Assembly (NCBI RefSeq): GCF_964019485.1
Contig: NZ_OZ026448.1
Location: 1,116,001-1,180,000 of the forward strand
From: Spiroplasma endosymbiont of Agriotes lineatus
GTDB taxonomy: Bacteria; Bacillota_I; Bacilli_A; Mycoplasmatales; Nriv7
Reading direction: 5' to 3'
Length of the DNA: 64,000 nt
Shown here one piece after another: positions 1-9,663 of this stretch (position 1 is its first letter; each line of letters starts with the position of its first letter). Made by a program: the position numbers and the translations under genes. The notes beneath the pieces were generated by a model, which was not told the DNA's origin, searched no databases, and worked only from the letters and a program-made list of their open reading frames with translations.

Positions 1-368
1 TCGTTGCTATCAATTTTAAGCGAAAATACAAAATAATTAAAACTATTTATTTTACTTTTAATTATTTTATCTTTTATTAATTTGTATACATCTATGCCTT
101 TATCTGTACCAATATAAATATCATCATTTTTATTAAAAATAACTTTATCACTGTATTGCTTGATATCAATGTTTAATTTTTTAATAAAAAAATTATTAAA
201 TTCTAAATAATCATTTGTTGATATTGCTTCTCTTTTATTTCTTTCTAAGTTGTTAGCTTGTAAATTATTATTATTATTTTATGTTTTTGTTGGAGCATTG
301 GCTAATATCATCGGCATTATACTTTCGATTGTACTGATACTTGTTAACATTGCTAGTAACTTTTTCAC
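1..368 (-). pseudogene. Exported sarpin-like surface protein, N-terminal part, broken by a stop and cut by the window edge
   Basis: Reading begins at a GTG at 368 preceded by a purine-rich GGTAAAGGAA. The first residues (VKKLLAMLTS and following, ending near LANAPTKT) form a signal peptide like the other MKKLL-type surface proteins here. A TAA follows at about residue 30, after which the same frame stays open to the window edge and contains NDDIYIGTDKG, the degenerate repeat seen in the sarpin-like proteins of this window. It lies divergent from an ISLre2 transposase, the arrangement seen inside the provirus at 33.6-37.9 kb, so it is probably the same proviral gene. The rest lies outside the window. 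Function unknown; export is inferred from the leader. Confidence 0.6.
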
Positions 369-621
369 TTATTAAATTCCTTTACCTTTATGTCAATTTT
401 TGCTAATTAATAAATTCTTATAGTAAAAACCACCCCGCCACTTCTTAAACTTATAAAATTTAATTAATACAAATTAATTATAAATCATCAAATAAGAATT
501 TCTATCATTTTTTCAAAATATTGAATACTAATTATAGAAAAACATTTATCTTTAAAAAAGAAAAATAAGTTAACTAAATTTAACTTTGTTAAAATTACTC
601 TACCCAGAAAGGTGTTTTTTT

Positions 622-2015
622 ATGTTAGAAATTAATAATAATGTAAAAACCTTAGAAAATAAGCATTGATTAAGCTTATTTACAACCCACAAAAATATGT
701 ACACTAATAAATGCGAACAATTAGCTAATGAATATGAAAAATTAGATGAATACTTATATAAATATCATTATCGGTTAAAACAAGGTTATAAAGTAGTTCA
801 TTTTTCATCAAGAACAATTATTACAATTTTTGGTGATGTTACTTTTAAACGACGCCGATATAAATATTGAAATCAAAAATCAGGTAAATTTGAATATGTA
901 TGTTTATTAGATAAAGAAATTAGTTTATTGCCTAAACAACACATTTATTTTGATGTTCAATTTAAAGTTTTAAGTCTTTTGGGTGATGGCAAACGCTATC
1001 GCGATGTTTTAGATGCTCTAAATCATTGTTATATTTCAAAAGGTAGTATTTCAAATATTTTAAATAAATACGATATTGCCGAATATTTTCAACTAGCAGA
1101 AAAAGAAACTAAAACTAGAATTGATGTCAAAAATAAGGATTTATATATTCAACTAGATGAAAAATTTTTAGCGACATTAGATCAGAAAGTTATAAACAAA
1201 AAACCAAAGAATTTGTTTGGTTACTTTTCATACCGGACATAAAGAAAAAAATTACAAAAATGCTCGTAGAGAATTAGAAAACAAACGAGGTTATTTTCTA
1301 ATGTTAAAAGTTGGTAAACGAATAAATACGATGGATTATCGTGATTTATTAATTAAAGAATTACAAAAAGATTATTTGAATATCAATTATGACAGAATAA
1401 TTGTTTGCGGCGATGGTGATGCTTGAATTAGAGAAATTGTCAATAGTTTTGGTAATGTTAGATATATTTTAGATGGTTATCACACTATTAAAAAATTAAA
1501 ACAAACGATATTTATATTTAATATTGTTTTTGAAAATCGTAAAGTAGCACTAAATAGTTGAATTAAATTATATAAGGACGGAAATCATCAAGAATTAATC
1601 AAAACCATTCGTAATATTGCTAAAAATGAATTAAATAAAGATATTAAAACAAATTTAAGGAAGGCGAGTAATTATTTCAGTAATAATAAGCACGGCATTC
1701 ATCATCAAAATTTTAGAATGAAATATCGGTTGTAGCATTGAAAGTGATGTATCGCATTTAGTAAAACAACAATTAGGATATGGGGCAAAAATATATAATC
1801 ATAAGAATTTAAATAATCTATTACATTTAAGAATGGCAAATTTAAACAAATTAAATGTATTACATTATATTAATGAAAATATTAATTCAGAAATAGAAAT
1901 CAGAAAAGAAATATATAAAACTTCATTATGAAATAAATATAATAAGAAAAATGATGATAGTTGAATTAATTATAAAGGTAATGATGTAACAAATAAATAT
2001 AATAGATTTAAGTAA
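622..2015 (+). pseudogene. ISLre2-family (UPF0236) transposase, two frameshifts
   Basis: ATG at 622 follows AGAAAGGTG. The frame reads through TGA codons as Trp (KHWLS, KYWNQK) to about residue 205, breaks near 1200-1230, continues from about 1217 (VTFHTGHKEK, CGDGDAWI), breaks again near 1707 where one extra T interrupts the IHHQN region, and finishes at TAA 2013-2015. Rejoined, the product is about 460 residues, the usual size of ISLre2/UPF0236 transposases, with the DGYH and CGDGDAW blocks of that family. Closely related copies lie at 35258-37865 (broken), 52195-52777 and 56474-56586 (fragments). It is followed by the same non-coding segment that ends the provirus at 38055, so it is best read as the right part of another SpV1-like provirus. 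Confidence 0.8.
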
Positions 2016-2168
2016 GTAAAAATATAAAATTAATATATATAGTCAAAATTTAATAATAATTAATAATTTTTATTGTGTAAAAATTCAATAAATATGATAA
2101 AATCATAACGAATAAAAATGACAATAACAAGAAAGGCAGGGTTAGTTTAGTAATTAAATAATATAATT
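2016..2168 (+). repeat. Proviral right-end non-coding segment, truncated
   Basis: It begins directly after the ISLre2 stop and matches the segment that follows the other ISLre2 copies at 37866 and 55090: an A+T-rich run, then ATGACAATAACAAGAAAGG and a TTAGTTTAGTAATTAAATAAT stretch. The terminal hairpin and terminal repeat seen in intact copies are missing. It runs straight into the left end of the MITE at 2169. Confidence 0.7.
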
Positions 2169-2471
2169 GGATGCATAAAGTTTTGTTAGATAGGTAAAGA
2201 TTTAAATAATTTCGAAAGAAAAACAATCACAATTTAAGTATCATTTTATTTAAAAAATAAGTAATAAAACAAAATATTTAACATTAACAAACAAAATCTC
2301 AATAAAAGGTTATAAAAACTAAGCAAAATACTTATAAAAAAACATTAAAATAATTTTTTACAACAAAAATCATACATAAGAAATATATACTTAATTTGCA
2401 TGTTGAAATAATTTATAATAAATGATTATTTTTTCTTTTTTTAAAAATACCTAAGAAAACTAAACGCGGCC
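2169..2471 (+). repeat. MITE-like ~300-bp element with proviral terminal inverted repeats, copy 1
   Basis: The left end reads GGATGCATAAAGTTTTGTTAG and the right end CCTAAGAAAACTAAACGCGG; the two are imperfect inverted repeats. The interior has no long open frame. The same ~303-bp unit recurs at 2560, 10792, 12755 (split by IS256) and 48884 (split by IS256), with partial copies at 25911 and 38146. The ends match those of the complete provirus at 27205-38055, so it is probably a non-autonomous derivative moved by the same transposase. Confidence 0.75.
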
Positions 2472-2559
2472 AGCAGTCAGCAATGGTTGTCTTTTTATTT
2501 TATAAGGTGTTAAAATTTGTTCTTTGAAAATTAAATACAAGTGAATTAATAGTGTGACA
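2472..2559 (+). repeat. Proviral left-leader fragment with terminator-like hairpin
   Basis: CAGTCAGCAATGGTTGTC followed by a T-rich run matches the leader of the provirus at about 27251-27330, as does the following TTTGAAAATTAAATACAAG stretch. It lies between two MITE copies and has no gene. Confidence 0.6.
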
Positions 2560-2862
2560 AGACGCGTAAAGTTTTGTTAAGTAGGTAAAGATTTAAATAA
2601 TTTTGAAAAAAAACAATCACAATTTAATTATAATTTTATTTAAAAAATAAGTAATAAAACAAAATATTTAATATCAACAAACAAAATCTCAATAAAAGGT
2701 TATAAAAACTAAGGAAAACGCTTATAAAAATAACATTAAAATAAGTTTTTACAAAAGAAATCACACATAAGAAATATATACTTAATTTGCATGTTGAAAT
2801 AATTTATAGTAAATGATTATTTTTTCTTTCTCTAAAAATACCTAAGAAAACTAAAAGCGACC
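2560..2862 (+). repeat. MITE-like ~300-bp element, copy 2
   Basis: Left end GACGCGTAAAGTTTTGTTAA, right end CCTAAGAAAACTAAAAGCGACC. It is closely similar to copy 1 across its length and lies in direct orientation about 90 bp after it. Non-coding. Confidence 0.75.
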
Positions 2863-2913
2863 TAAATAAAATCTGATTTATTTTACACAAAATTATTTAA
2901 CAATTAAAAATAA

Positions 2914-4249
2914 GGGATTGTACAATTAACTGTGTCTCTAAGTAATTAACTTAAATTCACTCTGCTCTGTCCTCAAATTTTATCATTAAATGTGAAATTG
3001 CACTACCCCAATTTTGAATTGGCATCGTTCATTTCTTAACCATATTTTGAAATGCTAAATAAAATATTTTAAAAACTGATGCGTCATTAAGAAAAATCTT
3101 TTTATTTTTAAAGATTTTTCTTAATTGACTATTAACAGACTCTATTGTATTAGTTGTATAAATAATTCTTCTAAATTCTTGAGGATATTCAAGAAAAATT
3201 ATTAAATTATTTCAGTTATTTTTTCATGATTTAGTAATTTGTGGATACTTTTTATTTCATTTTTCAGCAAAATTGTCTAAAGCAACCAACGCTATTTCTT
3301 CATTAATTGCTGTATAAATTTATTTTAAATCATTAGCTACAAGTTTGCGATCTTTGTCAGGAACAAATTTTAAACTATTACGAATTTGATGAACAATGCA
3401 TAATTGATGTTGTGTTTTTGGAAAAACAGCTTCTATTGCATCAGACATCCCAGTTAAATTATCACTACAAGCAACAAGAATATCTTGTAAGCCGCAATTT
3501 TTCATTTCCGTAAGATTATTAAGTCAAAATTTGGCTCCCTCATTTTCACTAATTCACATTCCTAAAATATCTTTATCTTTTAAACCATCTAAATTAATTC
3601 CTAAGGCAAGATAAACTGCTTTATTTATTATTCGTTTATCTTGCTTTACTTTAACACAACAATACAATCAAAATAAACAATCGGATAAATCTTCTCTAAA
3701 GGTTTAGTTTGATCACATTTTAACTTCTTCAATAACATCATCAGTTATTTGACTAATTAAACTTTCTGAAATTTCTGTTCCATGATAGAATTATTGCAAT
3801 TGTGCTTTGATATCAGAAATTGTCATTCCTCTTGCATATAAAGAAATTACTTTTTGATCAAAGTTATCAAATTTTCTTTGTCTTTTTGGAATAATTACTG
3901 GTTCAAAAGTACTATTTCGATCTCGTGGTACATCAATTACGATTGAGCCATTTTTAGTAATAATGGTTTTTTGTGCGTTGCCATTTCTTTTATTATGATT
4001 CTCATCAGTTTCAAGATGATCTTTAATTTCCATATTTAACATTCGTTCAGTTAATTTTTTGGTAAATTCCTGAAAAATAGTATTGCCTTTAAATAAATTT
4101 TGTGGATTATCAATATTTTCTAAAAAATAATCCACAACTTTATCAATTGCATCAGGTTCTTTTTTTATTTTTTTTTGTCATTTTCTGTTCTCCTTCGTTT
4201 AAGTATAATTTAGAATGAATTATCGAGACACGGAATTTTGGACAGCCCC
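2914..4249 (-). mobile_element. IS256-family insertion sequence, copy A
   Basis: Imperfect terminal inverted repeats: GGGATTGTACAATTAACTGT at the left and, read inward from the right, GGGGCTGTCCAAAATTCCGT, both followed by GTCTC. About 1336 bp, matching the other copies. The right tip directly touches the stop codon of parB (TAA at 4252-4250). No clear 8-bp target duplication is visible, so one flank may have been lost by recombination. Confidence 0.85.
2946..4181 (-). pseudogene. IS256-family transposase (copy A), multiply broken
   Basis: The protein shows the Transposase_mut pattern: FDCIVV region, SDNLTGMSDAI with the second Asp, LCIVHQIRNS, and [14 protein letters not shown] carrying the Glu. 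The ATG at 4181 is out of frame with the main coding frame, which follows an A-rich run, as in the other copies. A TAA replaces a Glu codon (CAA TAA TTC at about 3791) and an extra T breaks the frame after the EEVKMW segment near 3715. Copy E at 32152 shares both lesions. Confidence 0.8.
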
Positions 4250-5149
4250 TTAAATTTTAAGAATTGTCAAAATTCGATCCAAATCCTTATCATTAGAAAA
4301 CTTGATGACAATACGATTATCATCAATAACAACCTTAGTTCCTAAAGTTCTAATCATTCTTTCAGCAACAGTTACATATTCTGACTTTGGCATGAAAATT
4401 GTTTTTTGTTCATTTTTATTTTTCTTACTAATTTGTAATTGATACGAACGAACAATATCTTCAACTTTTCTAGATGTTAAATTTTCTTTAAAAATACGTT
4501 CACTTAAACGAGAAATTAATTCCACATCATCTTGAAAAGCTAATAATGGCTTCACCTGCCCCATCGTTAACCGACCATTTAAAACATAATCTTGTATTTT
4601 TTGTGGTAAATTTAAAATTCGCATAATATTAGCAATATGTGATCGTGATTTTCCAACTTGCATTGCCACTTCACTTTGAGTTAAATCTAATTTATTCATT
4701 AAATCACGATATGCTTGTGCTTCTTCAATGGTATTTAAATCAACTCGTTGAATATTTTCAATTAAAGCAATTTCCATCATTTGTTTATCAGATAAATTAA
4801 TAGTAATTGCTGGAATATGTGTTAATCGTATCTTTTTACAAGCACGCATTCTTCTTTCGCCAGCAACAACTTCATAACCATTAATTGATTTCTTAACAAT
4901 AATTGGTTGAATAACACCATGCTTAACAATTGATTGCCCTAATTGTGTAATCTCAGCATCATTAAAAACAATTCGTGGTTGATAAGGATTACTACGAATT
5001 TCATTTAGTGAAATTTCAATCGCATTTTGTTTAATTTCATCATTTTTTTCAATTTCACTAATTAAATCATTAATTTCTTCACCAAAAATCTTATCTAATC
5101 CTTTAGCCGATAATCTTCTTTTATTTATTAAATCCTTATTTTGTACCAT
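4250..5149 (-). CDS. parB: Chromosome partitioning protein ParB (Spo0J-like)
   Basis: A 299-residue protein of the ParB/Spo0J family, which binds parS sites, spreads on DNA as a CTP-dependent clamp and acts with ParA in origin segregation. Visible blocks: the N-terminal ParB domain with IRSNPYQPR and VVAGERRMRA (CTP/parS region, about residues 50-105), ALIENIQRVDLNTIEEA, then the helix-turn-helix with SEVAMQVGKSRSHIANIMR (about 155-180). Start ATG at 5149 has a strong ribosome site (AAGGAGG) 10 nt upstream. It overlaps the 3' end of parA by 14 nt, implying translational coupling. The stop lies exactly at the tip of IS256 copy A, so the native last residues could have been altered, although the length is normal. 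Confidence 0.95.
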   Translation of the reverse strand: MVQNKDLINKRRLSAKGLDKIFGEEINDLISEIEKNDEIKQNAIEISLNEIRSNPYQPRIVFNDAEITQLGQSIVKHGVIQPIIVKKSINGYEVVAGERRMRACKKIRLTHIPAITINLSDKQMMEIALIENIQRVDLNTIEEAQAYRDLMNKLDLTQSEVAMQVGKSRSHIANIMRILNLPQKIQDYVLNGRLTMGQVKPLLAFQDDVELISRLSERIFKENLTSRKVEDIVRSYQLQISKKNKNEQKTIFMPKSEYVTVAERMIRTLGTKVVIDDNRIVIKFSNDKDLDRILTILKI

Positions 5150-5909
5150 TATTTAACAATACCTCCTTAACTAGTTCCATATAAGCAATTGCACCCGATG
5201 AATTTTCAGCATAACTAAAAATATCATCCCCGTTTGATGGCGCTTCCGATATTTTAATATTTCGCGGAATATAAGTTTTATATACTTTCTCTTTAAAATA
5301 CTTTTGTGCTTCTTGCATTACTTCATACGATAACTTTGTTCTACCATCAAACATTGTTAATAAAATACCTTCAATAGTTAAATTTTTATTACTTCTTTGC
5401 TGAACAAATCTAATTGAAGTTAACAATTGTGTTAATCCTTCTAAAGCATAATATTCGGCTTGAATCGGAATAATTACCGTATTAGATGCACTTAACGCAT
5501 TACGATTTAATAATCCTAATGATGGTGGACAATCAATAATAATATAATGATAATTATTAAGAATACCTTTTAACTTATCAAGCAAAATGTTTTGCTTATC
5601 TTTAGATTGTTCCAATAAATGTAAATCAGCACTTGCTAATGATAATGTTGCTGGTGCTAAATCAACATTTTGACAAACATTTTTTTGAATAATTTCACTA
5701 AGAGCAATATCATTAACTAAAACATCAAACATACACTTTTCAATTTTACTTTTATCAGCACCAATTCCTGTTGTACTATTTCCTTGTGGATCTAAATCAA
5801 TCAGCAAAACTTTTTGTCCATATCTGCCCAAACCAGCAGCAAGATTTATTGATGTTGTTGTTTTGCCAACACCACCTTTTTGATTGGCAATTGCAATTAC
5901 TTTAGCCAT
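5136..5909 (-). CDS. parA: Chromosome partitioning ATPase ParA (Soj-like)
   Basis: MinD/ParA-type P-loop ATPase of 257 residues. The deviant Walker A KGGVGKTTTSINLA is near residue 11, the Walker A' motif LLIDLDPQGN near 40, and IIIDCPPSLG near 120. It binds DNA non-specifically in its ATP form and is regulated by ParB. The ATG at 5909 is chosen over an upstream in-frame start at 5945 because AAGGAAG lies at proper spacing before it and MAKVIAIANQKGG is the usual N-terminus. It sits between rsmG and parB, the order commonly found near bacterial origins; no origin is visible in this window. Confidence 0.95.
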   Translation of the reverse strand: MAKVIAIANQKGGVGKTTTSINLAAGLGRYGQKVLLIDLDPQGNSTTGIGADKSKIEKCMFDVLVNDIALSEIIQKNVCQNVDLAPATLSLASADLHLLEQSKDKQNILLDKLKGILNNYHYIIIDCPPSLGLLNRNALSASNTVIIPIQAEYYALEGLTQLLTSIRFVQQRSNKNLTIEGILLTMFDGRTKLSYEVMQEAQKYFKEKVYKTYIPRNIKISEAPSNGDDIFSYAENSSGAIAYMELVKEVLLNNGTK

Positions 5910-5989
5910 AGATTTTAACTTCCTTTTTTTAAGATTCACAAACATTTTACCTAATTATATTAACATTATAACAAGAGTTTTGTTAAAAA

Positions 5990-6676
5990 TTATAATGGTT
6001 GTTGTTTTATTTTAGCAAAATCTCGCGGATATAATTTATCAATCGCTTTTTGTTTAATAAAATATAAAATTGTTCTTTTACCTAAAAAATCTCAATTAAT
6101 ACTATAAATAGATATTAACTTTGTATTTAAAACTTTTAAAGCATTTTGACTATTAAATAATTCTTCCTTAATTTCTGATTTTAAAGCAATAAACATTCCT
6201 TTAACTTTTACAATTGGCAAACATAATTCTAATAACATGTTTAATTTGGCAACCGCTCTAACAGTAACAATATCAAAAAAATCATGATATTGAATCGCAA
6301 TATTTTCAACACGATTATTAATAATCGTTACATCTTTTAAAAATAAATTATCAACTACTACTTTTAAAAATAAACACTTTTTAGTAATTGCTTCAACAAG
6401 AAATAATTTAATCTTCGGAAATAAAATTTTAATAACAATTCCCGGAAATCCGGCTCCAGTGCCAACATCACATATTAGTTGTTGTTCTAAAACAACATTT
6501 TTTGTTAGTAACAATGAATCAAAAAAATGTTTTTGATAAACTTCTTCTTTACTAATTATTGTTGTGAGATTCATTTTCTCATTTCATTGTTGCAATAATT
6601 CAAAATATTTTTCTAATTGTTTTAGTTGTTCACCGGAACAAACAATATTTATCTTCTTTAATAAACTAACAAACAT
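5990..6676 (-). CDS. rsmG: 16S rRNA (guanine-527-N7)-methyltransferase RsmG (GidB)
   Basis: A 228-residue class I SAM-dependent methyltransferase. The start at 6676 (MFVSLLKKIN) follows AAGGAAAAAAG. The frame needs TGA as Trp twice (LLQQWNEKMNL and SINWDFLGKR). The SAM loop is ICDVGTGAGFPGIV, followed by LVEAITKKCLFL and VRAVAKLNML, as in RsmG. It ends at TAA 5992-5990 with KIKQQPL. It modifies G527 of 16S rRNA in the 530 loop, which affects streptomycin sensitivity in other bacteria. It lies 80 nt before parA and starts 1 nt after the stop of the decayed permease gene upstream, so it may once have been cotranscribed with that transporter. Confidence 0.95.
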
Positions 6677-6677
6677 C

Positions 6678-7590
6678 TTAACTTTTTTCCTTCGTATAAG
6701 AGATATTTAACATTTTTGGCATCCGATCATTTTTTTCATATAATGCAAATAGTGGGGGCAATTAATAATGATAAAACATAAGGTAATATTGTCCATCGTC
6801 ACTTATTACTATCTTGTCGTAAAAATCCACTAAATTCAAGTAAAACTGTTAATAAATAAGTAAAAAATACGCTTCTAAATATTGCTCATTGATTTAATGC
6901 CACAATCGCAAAAGCAATTAATCCAACATTATTAACACTAACATCAAAACTGCCTTTTTGATTTGTAAAAAATGCTCCGCCTAATGATATTAAACCAAAC
7001 CCAACAATAACTGCTAAATAACGAATTTTAATAACATTTATTTGACTTAAAGTTAAAACAACAGCATTTTTTCCCGGCTGCTTTAAAATATAATCTTGGC
7101 CGCGTTAAAAAGAAAAAACAAGAAACAAATAATATTAAAATAACATTAAAAATAAAAACTAAAGATAACGGATATCCGATATATATATATATATCGGAGC
7201 AATAAAAATTTCATTAGCATCTAATATTCTTTGCCCATAATTAAATATTAAAATTAGCGAACTTAAACCTAAAGCCAAATAATTTCAAATAAAAGAAACA
7301 AGAAACTGATTAGTTTTTAAATAAACCGTTAATAACGCATGAATTAAACCTAATCTAATCCCATACCAATAATAAATGATAAACAAAAACCTAAAAAAAC
7401 AAATATTATCTCACCAAGAAATAAATATTGTTTAATAACAATTGTATACGATAAACCACCCAAAATCATTACCCCATCAACACCAAAATTCAAAATCTCG
7501 GCTTTTTGCATTATTAGATATCCCCGCAGTTGCAAATAATAATGGTGCTGATAATGATAAACTACTAATAAAAATATTAATAATATTCAT
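6678..7590 (-). pseudogene. ABC transporter permease (NupQ/YufQ-type), frameshifted
   Basis: The reading begins at ATG 7590 (MNIINIFISSLLL), shifts frame near 7505 and then reads GVDGVMILGG, a hallmark of the second permease of BMP/Nup-type nucleoside and sugar importers (the branched-chain permease-like superfamily). More disruptions follow near 7350 and 7090-7200, where an ATATATAT run lies. Conserved hydrophobic blocks (SLGGAFFTNQKGSFDV-like, AIVALNQWAIF) persist to the stop at 6678. Only the sum of frames is recognisable, so the gene cannot work. It directly follows the C-terminus of the first permease (7593-7690) with almost no gap, as in intact operons. Confidence 0.75.
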
Positions 7591-7592
7591 AA

Positions 7593-7690
7593 TTATCATC
7601 GCCCCTTATTAACTATATTAGTTTCATCATTAACATCATGTCGTTGATTTGCTAACGACTCTTGCATTCTAAAATTAATTAAAAACTCGG
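7593..7690 (-). pseudogene. C-terminal tail of the first ABC permease, separated from its body by an inversion
   Basis: The minus strand reads TEFLINFRMQESLANQRHDV and on to a TAA at 7595-7593, ending 2 nt before the next permease start. Its upstream side stops at a proviral left end (GGACGCGTAAAG at 7693). Joined to the permease body that ends at 10713 on the plus strand (..LFYENK), the frame is restored as ENK-TEFLINFRMQ. It is therefore the missing 3' end of that gene. Confidence 0.75.
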
Positions 7691-7692
7691 TT

Positions 7693-7718
7693 CGGACGCG
7701 TAAAGTTTTGTTAGGTAG
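7693..7718 (+). repeat. Proviral left terminal repeat, isolated, at an inversion breakpoint
   Basis: GGACGCGTAAAGTTTTGTTAG followed by GTAGG is the left-type proviral end with no provirus attached. It lies between the inverted ABC-transporter segment and the orphan permease tail. Confidence 0.7.
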
Positions 7719-7985
7719 GAAAATATAATATTAAATCCAAAAATTATTTACTTGCTAGTATTAATCGTAATTTTATTGGTATATTGTCTAAAATTTATCA
7801 TTCTTGGGAAACAAAACTACAGTTATTAACTGATTGAAATTTTATTATTAATATTATTGTTGATATTTAAGATATTAAATTTTCTTATCAACAATTTGAT
7901 AAAAATAAATTTATGTGAAAGTCTTTGCAATGTAATATTGTTAATGATCCATTATCACAACATTTTTATAAAGAGAGAAATAACT
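7719..7985 (+). pseudogene. 3' end of a gene upstream of the ABC ATPase, possibly its binding lipoprotein
   Basis: The plus strand reads in one frame from the proviral end (SKNYLLASINRNFIG) with one in-frame TAA near 7870, then DIKFSYQQFDKN, to TAA at 7985-7987 overlapping the ATPase ATG (TAATG). Position and coupling fit the substrate-binding lipoprotein that starts BMP/Nup operons, but the sequence alone is too short and diverged to confirm. It is truncated at the left by the proviral end. Confidence 0.4.
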
Positions 7986-7986
7986 A

Positions 7987-9663
7987 ATGTCATCACCTTT
8001 AATTGAATTTAATAATGTTTATAAACAAAATCAAGATAATTTAGTTTTGAATAATATTACTTTAAAGGTAAATTTTGGCGAAATTCATGCCTTAGTTGGT
8101 GATAATGGGGGCCGGCAAAACAACTTGTGTGCTCTTATTAGCTGGTTTAGAAAATCCCGACAAATGGTATGATTAAAGTTGTTAATAAACGCATCAGACA
8201 ATTTTTTGCTCCTAAATATCAAATTAGTTATGCCGGACAAGATACTTACTTTATTTCTGGTTTTAGTGTTCGTCAAAATATATTTTTAGGAAATGAGCCA
8301 CAATTTTTGAAAATATATTTTGACGAACACTAAAATTGAAAAATTAATGCGGAAACATAAAACTTATGTTGACTTAAATAAACAGTTTGGGATTCTTTCA
8401 TTATCAGAACAAAGAAAGGCGGCATTACTCTAAGAGCTTTGTACCAAAAACCACGAATTTTATTTTTAGATGAGATGAGCCAACAGTCGACTTACCTTTA
8501 TAACAAGAAGAGGAGTTTTTACCAATTTTTAAATCTTTTATTAAAGATAAAATTACAGTAATTTTTTCAACATGAAGTAAAGAGTTTGCTAAAGCAGTGT
8601 CAAATCATTATTCGTTATTAAATAAAGGTCAGATTGTGTGGACAAAGCATAATAAGAATGTTTTAAAAGTAAAGAAAATTCAACATAAATATTGAGCAAC
8701 AATGATTGACCATAAAAAAGAATCTTTTAAAAAAAGGGAATTAATATTATATGCTGAAGATATTAGTTTTAATAAGCGCAATTATCCAAAATTAGAAGGT
8801 ATTGATTTAATTTTACGAGTTGTTGAAATTTTAGGGGCTTATGATCGAACAAATATTAGTAGTTCCTTAATGGAGGATATAATTTCAGGAAAAACTAAAT
8901 CACCAACAGTAAGAATATTTTTTAAAAATGATAATATTAATAATAATAAAAAAAATCAGGCGTATCGTTATAAATTAGGTATTGATTTAGTACCATAAAA
9001 CTTTTTACAAGATATAACTATTGATACTTATTCTTTAATTGATAATTTTATTTTATGGCATCATAATAATCCTAAATATTTAAATGCTAGAATTTTAAGG
9101 CGTGATGATATTTGGTTTAAATTAAAAAAGATTTTACAAAATTATCAAATGATTGATTTTATTAATGGTAATAGTATTGCCAATACTTTATCTAATGGTA
9201 AATTATAAAAATTTGTTTTAGCAAGGACATTAGAAATTAATCCTAAGGTTGTTATTTTAGTTAATCCGTTAATGCATTTAGATAATAATTCGGCAAAATT
9301 GATTATTAATCGTATTATTGCGTTGCAAAAAAGGGATAGCATTTCTTTTAATTGATTGTGATTATCATCTTTTAGAATTATTAGCTAGCTGATCGAGTAA
9401 CGGTTATTCAAAATGGCAGAATGGTTGCTACTTTAGAAGAGGATGATGTTAAAAGTAATATTTTAAATAATCCGCTGATTCTTTCTAAAAAACGCGAAGA
9501 TTTGATTGATAAACATATTCAAATTACTAAAAGTGAATTAAAATATAAAAGTATTTCCCGAAAAGTTTTATTGTGACAAAAAATTATTAATAAAATTACA
9601 ACAATTAAAGATAAAATTGTGCAAGTAATAGAAACAATTAAAATAAAGATTACTGGTGATTAA
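7987..9663 (+). pseudogene. ABC transporter ATPase with two nucleotide-binding domains (NupO/YufO-type), heavily decayed
   Basis: ATG at 7987 after AAAGAGAG. The N-terminal domain reads LIEFNNVYKQ and HALVGDNG; an extra G inside the Walker A codons (about 8105) breaks the frame, after which AGKTT continues in another frame. More breaks occur near 8165, at a foldback insertion (8287-8335) and near 8430-8480, where ILFLDEMSQQS is a damaged Walker B. The second domain starts about 8702 (LYAEDISFNK) and reads LSNGKL and VVILVNPLMHLD, the remnant of signature and Walker B, before a last break near 9340. Two fused ABC domains of this kind energise nucleoside or simple-sugar uptake. No intact frame remains. 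Confidence 0.75.
8261..8335 (+). repeat. Perfect 26-bp inverted repeat (templated foldback insertion)
   Basis: Bases 8261-8286 and 8310-8335 are exact reverse complements around a 23-nt loop. The left arm is normal coding sequence (FSVRQNIF); the right arm is an inverted copy of it inside the ATPase pseudogene, and it creates a stop. Confidence 0.85.

Noticed and set aside
4250-6676. A replication origin next to rsmG-parA-parB
   Set aside because: No dnaA, dnaN or DnaA-box cluster is visible in the window; the neighbouring non-coding DNA is proviral or IS sequence.
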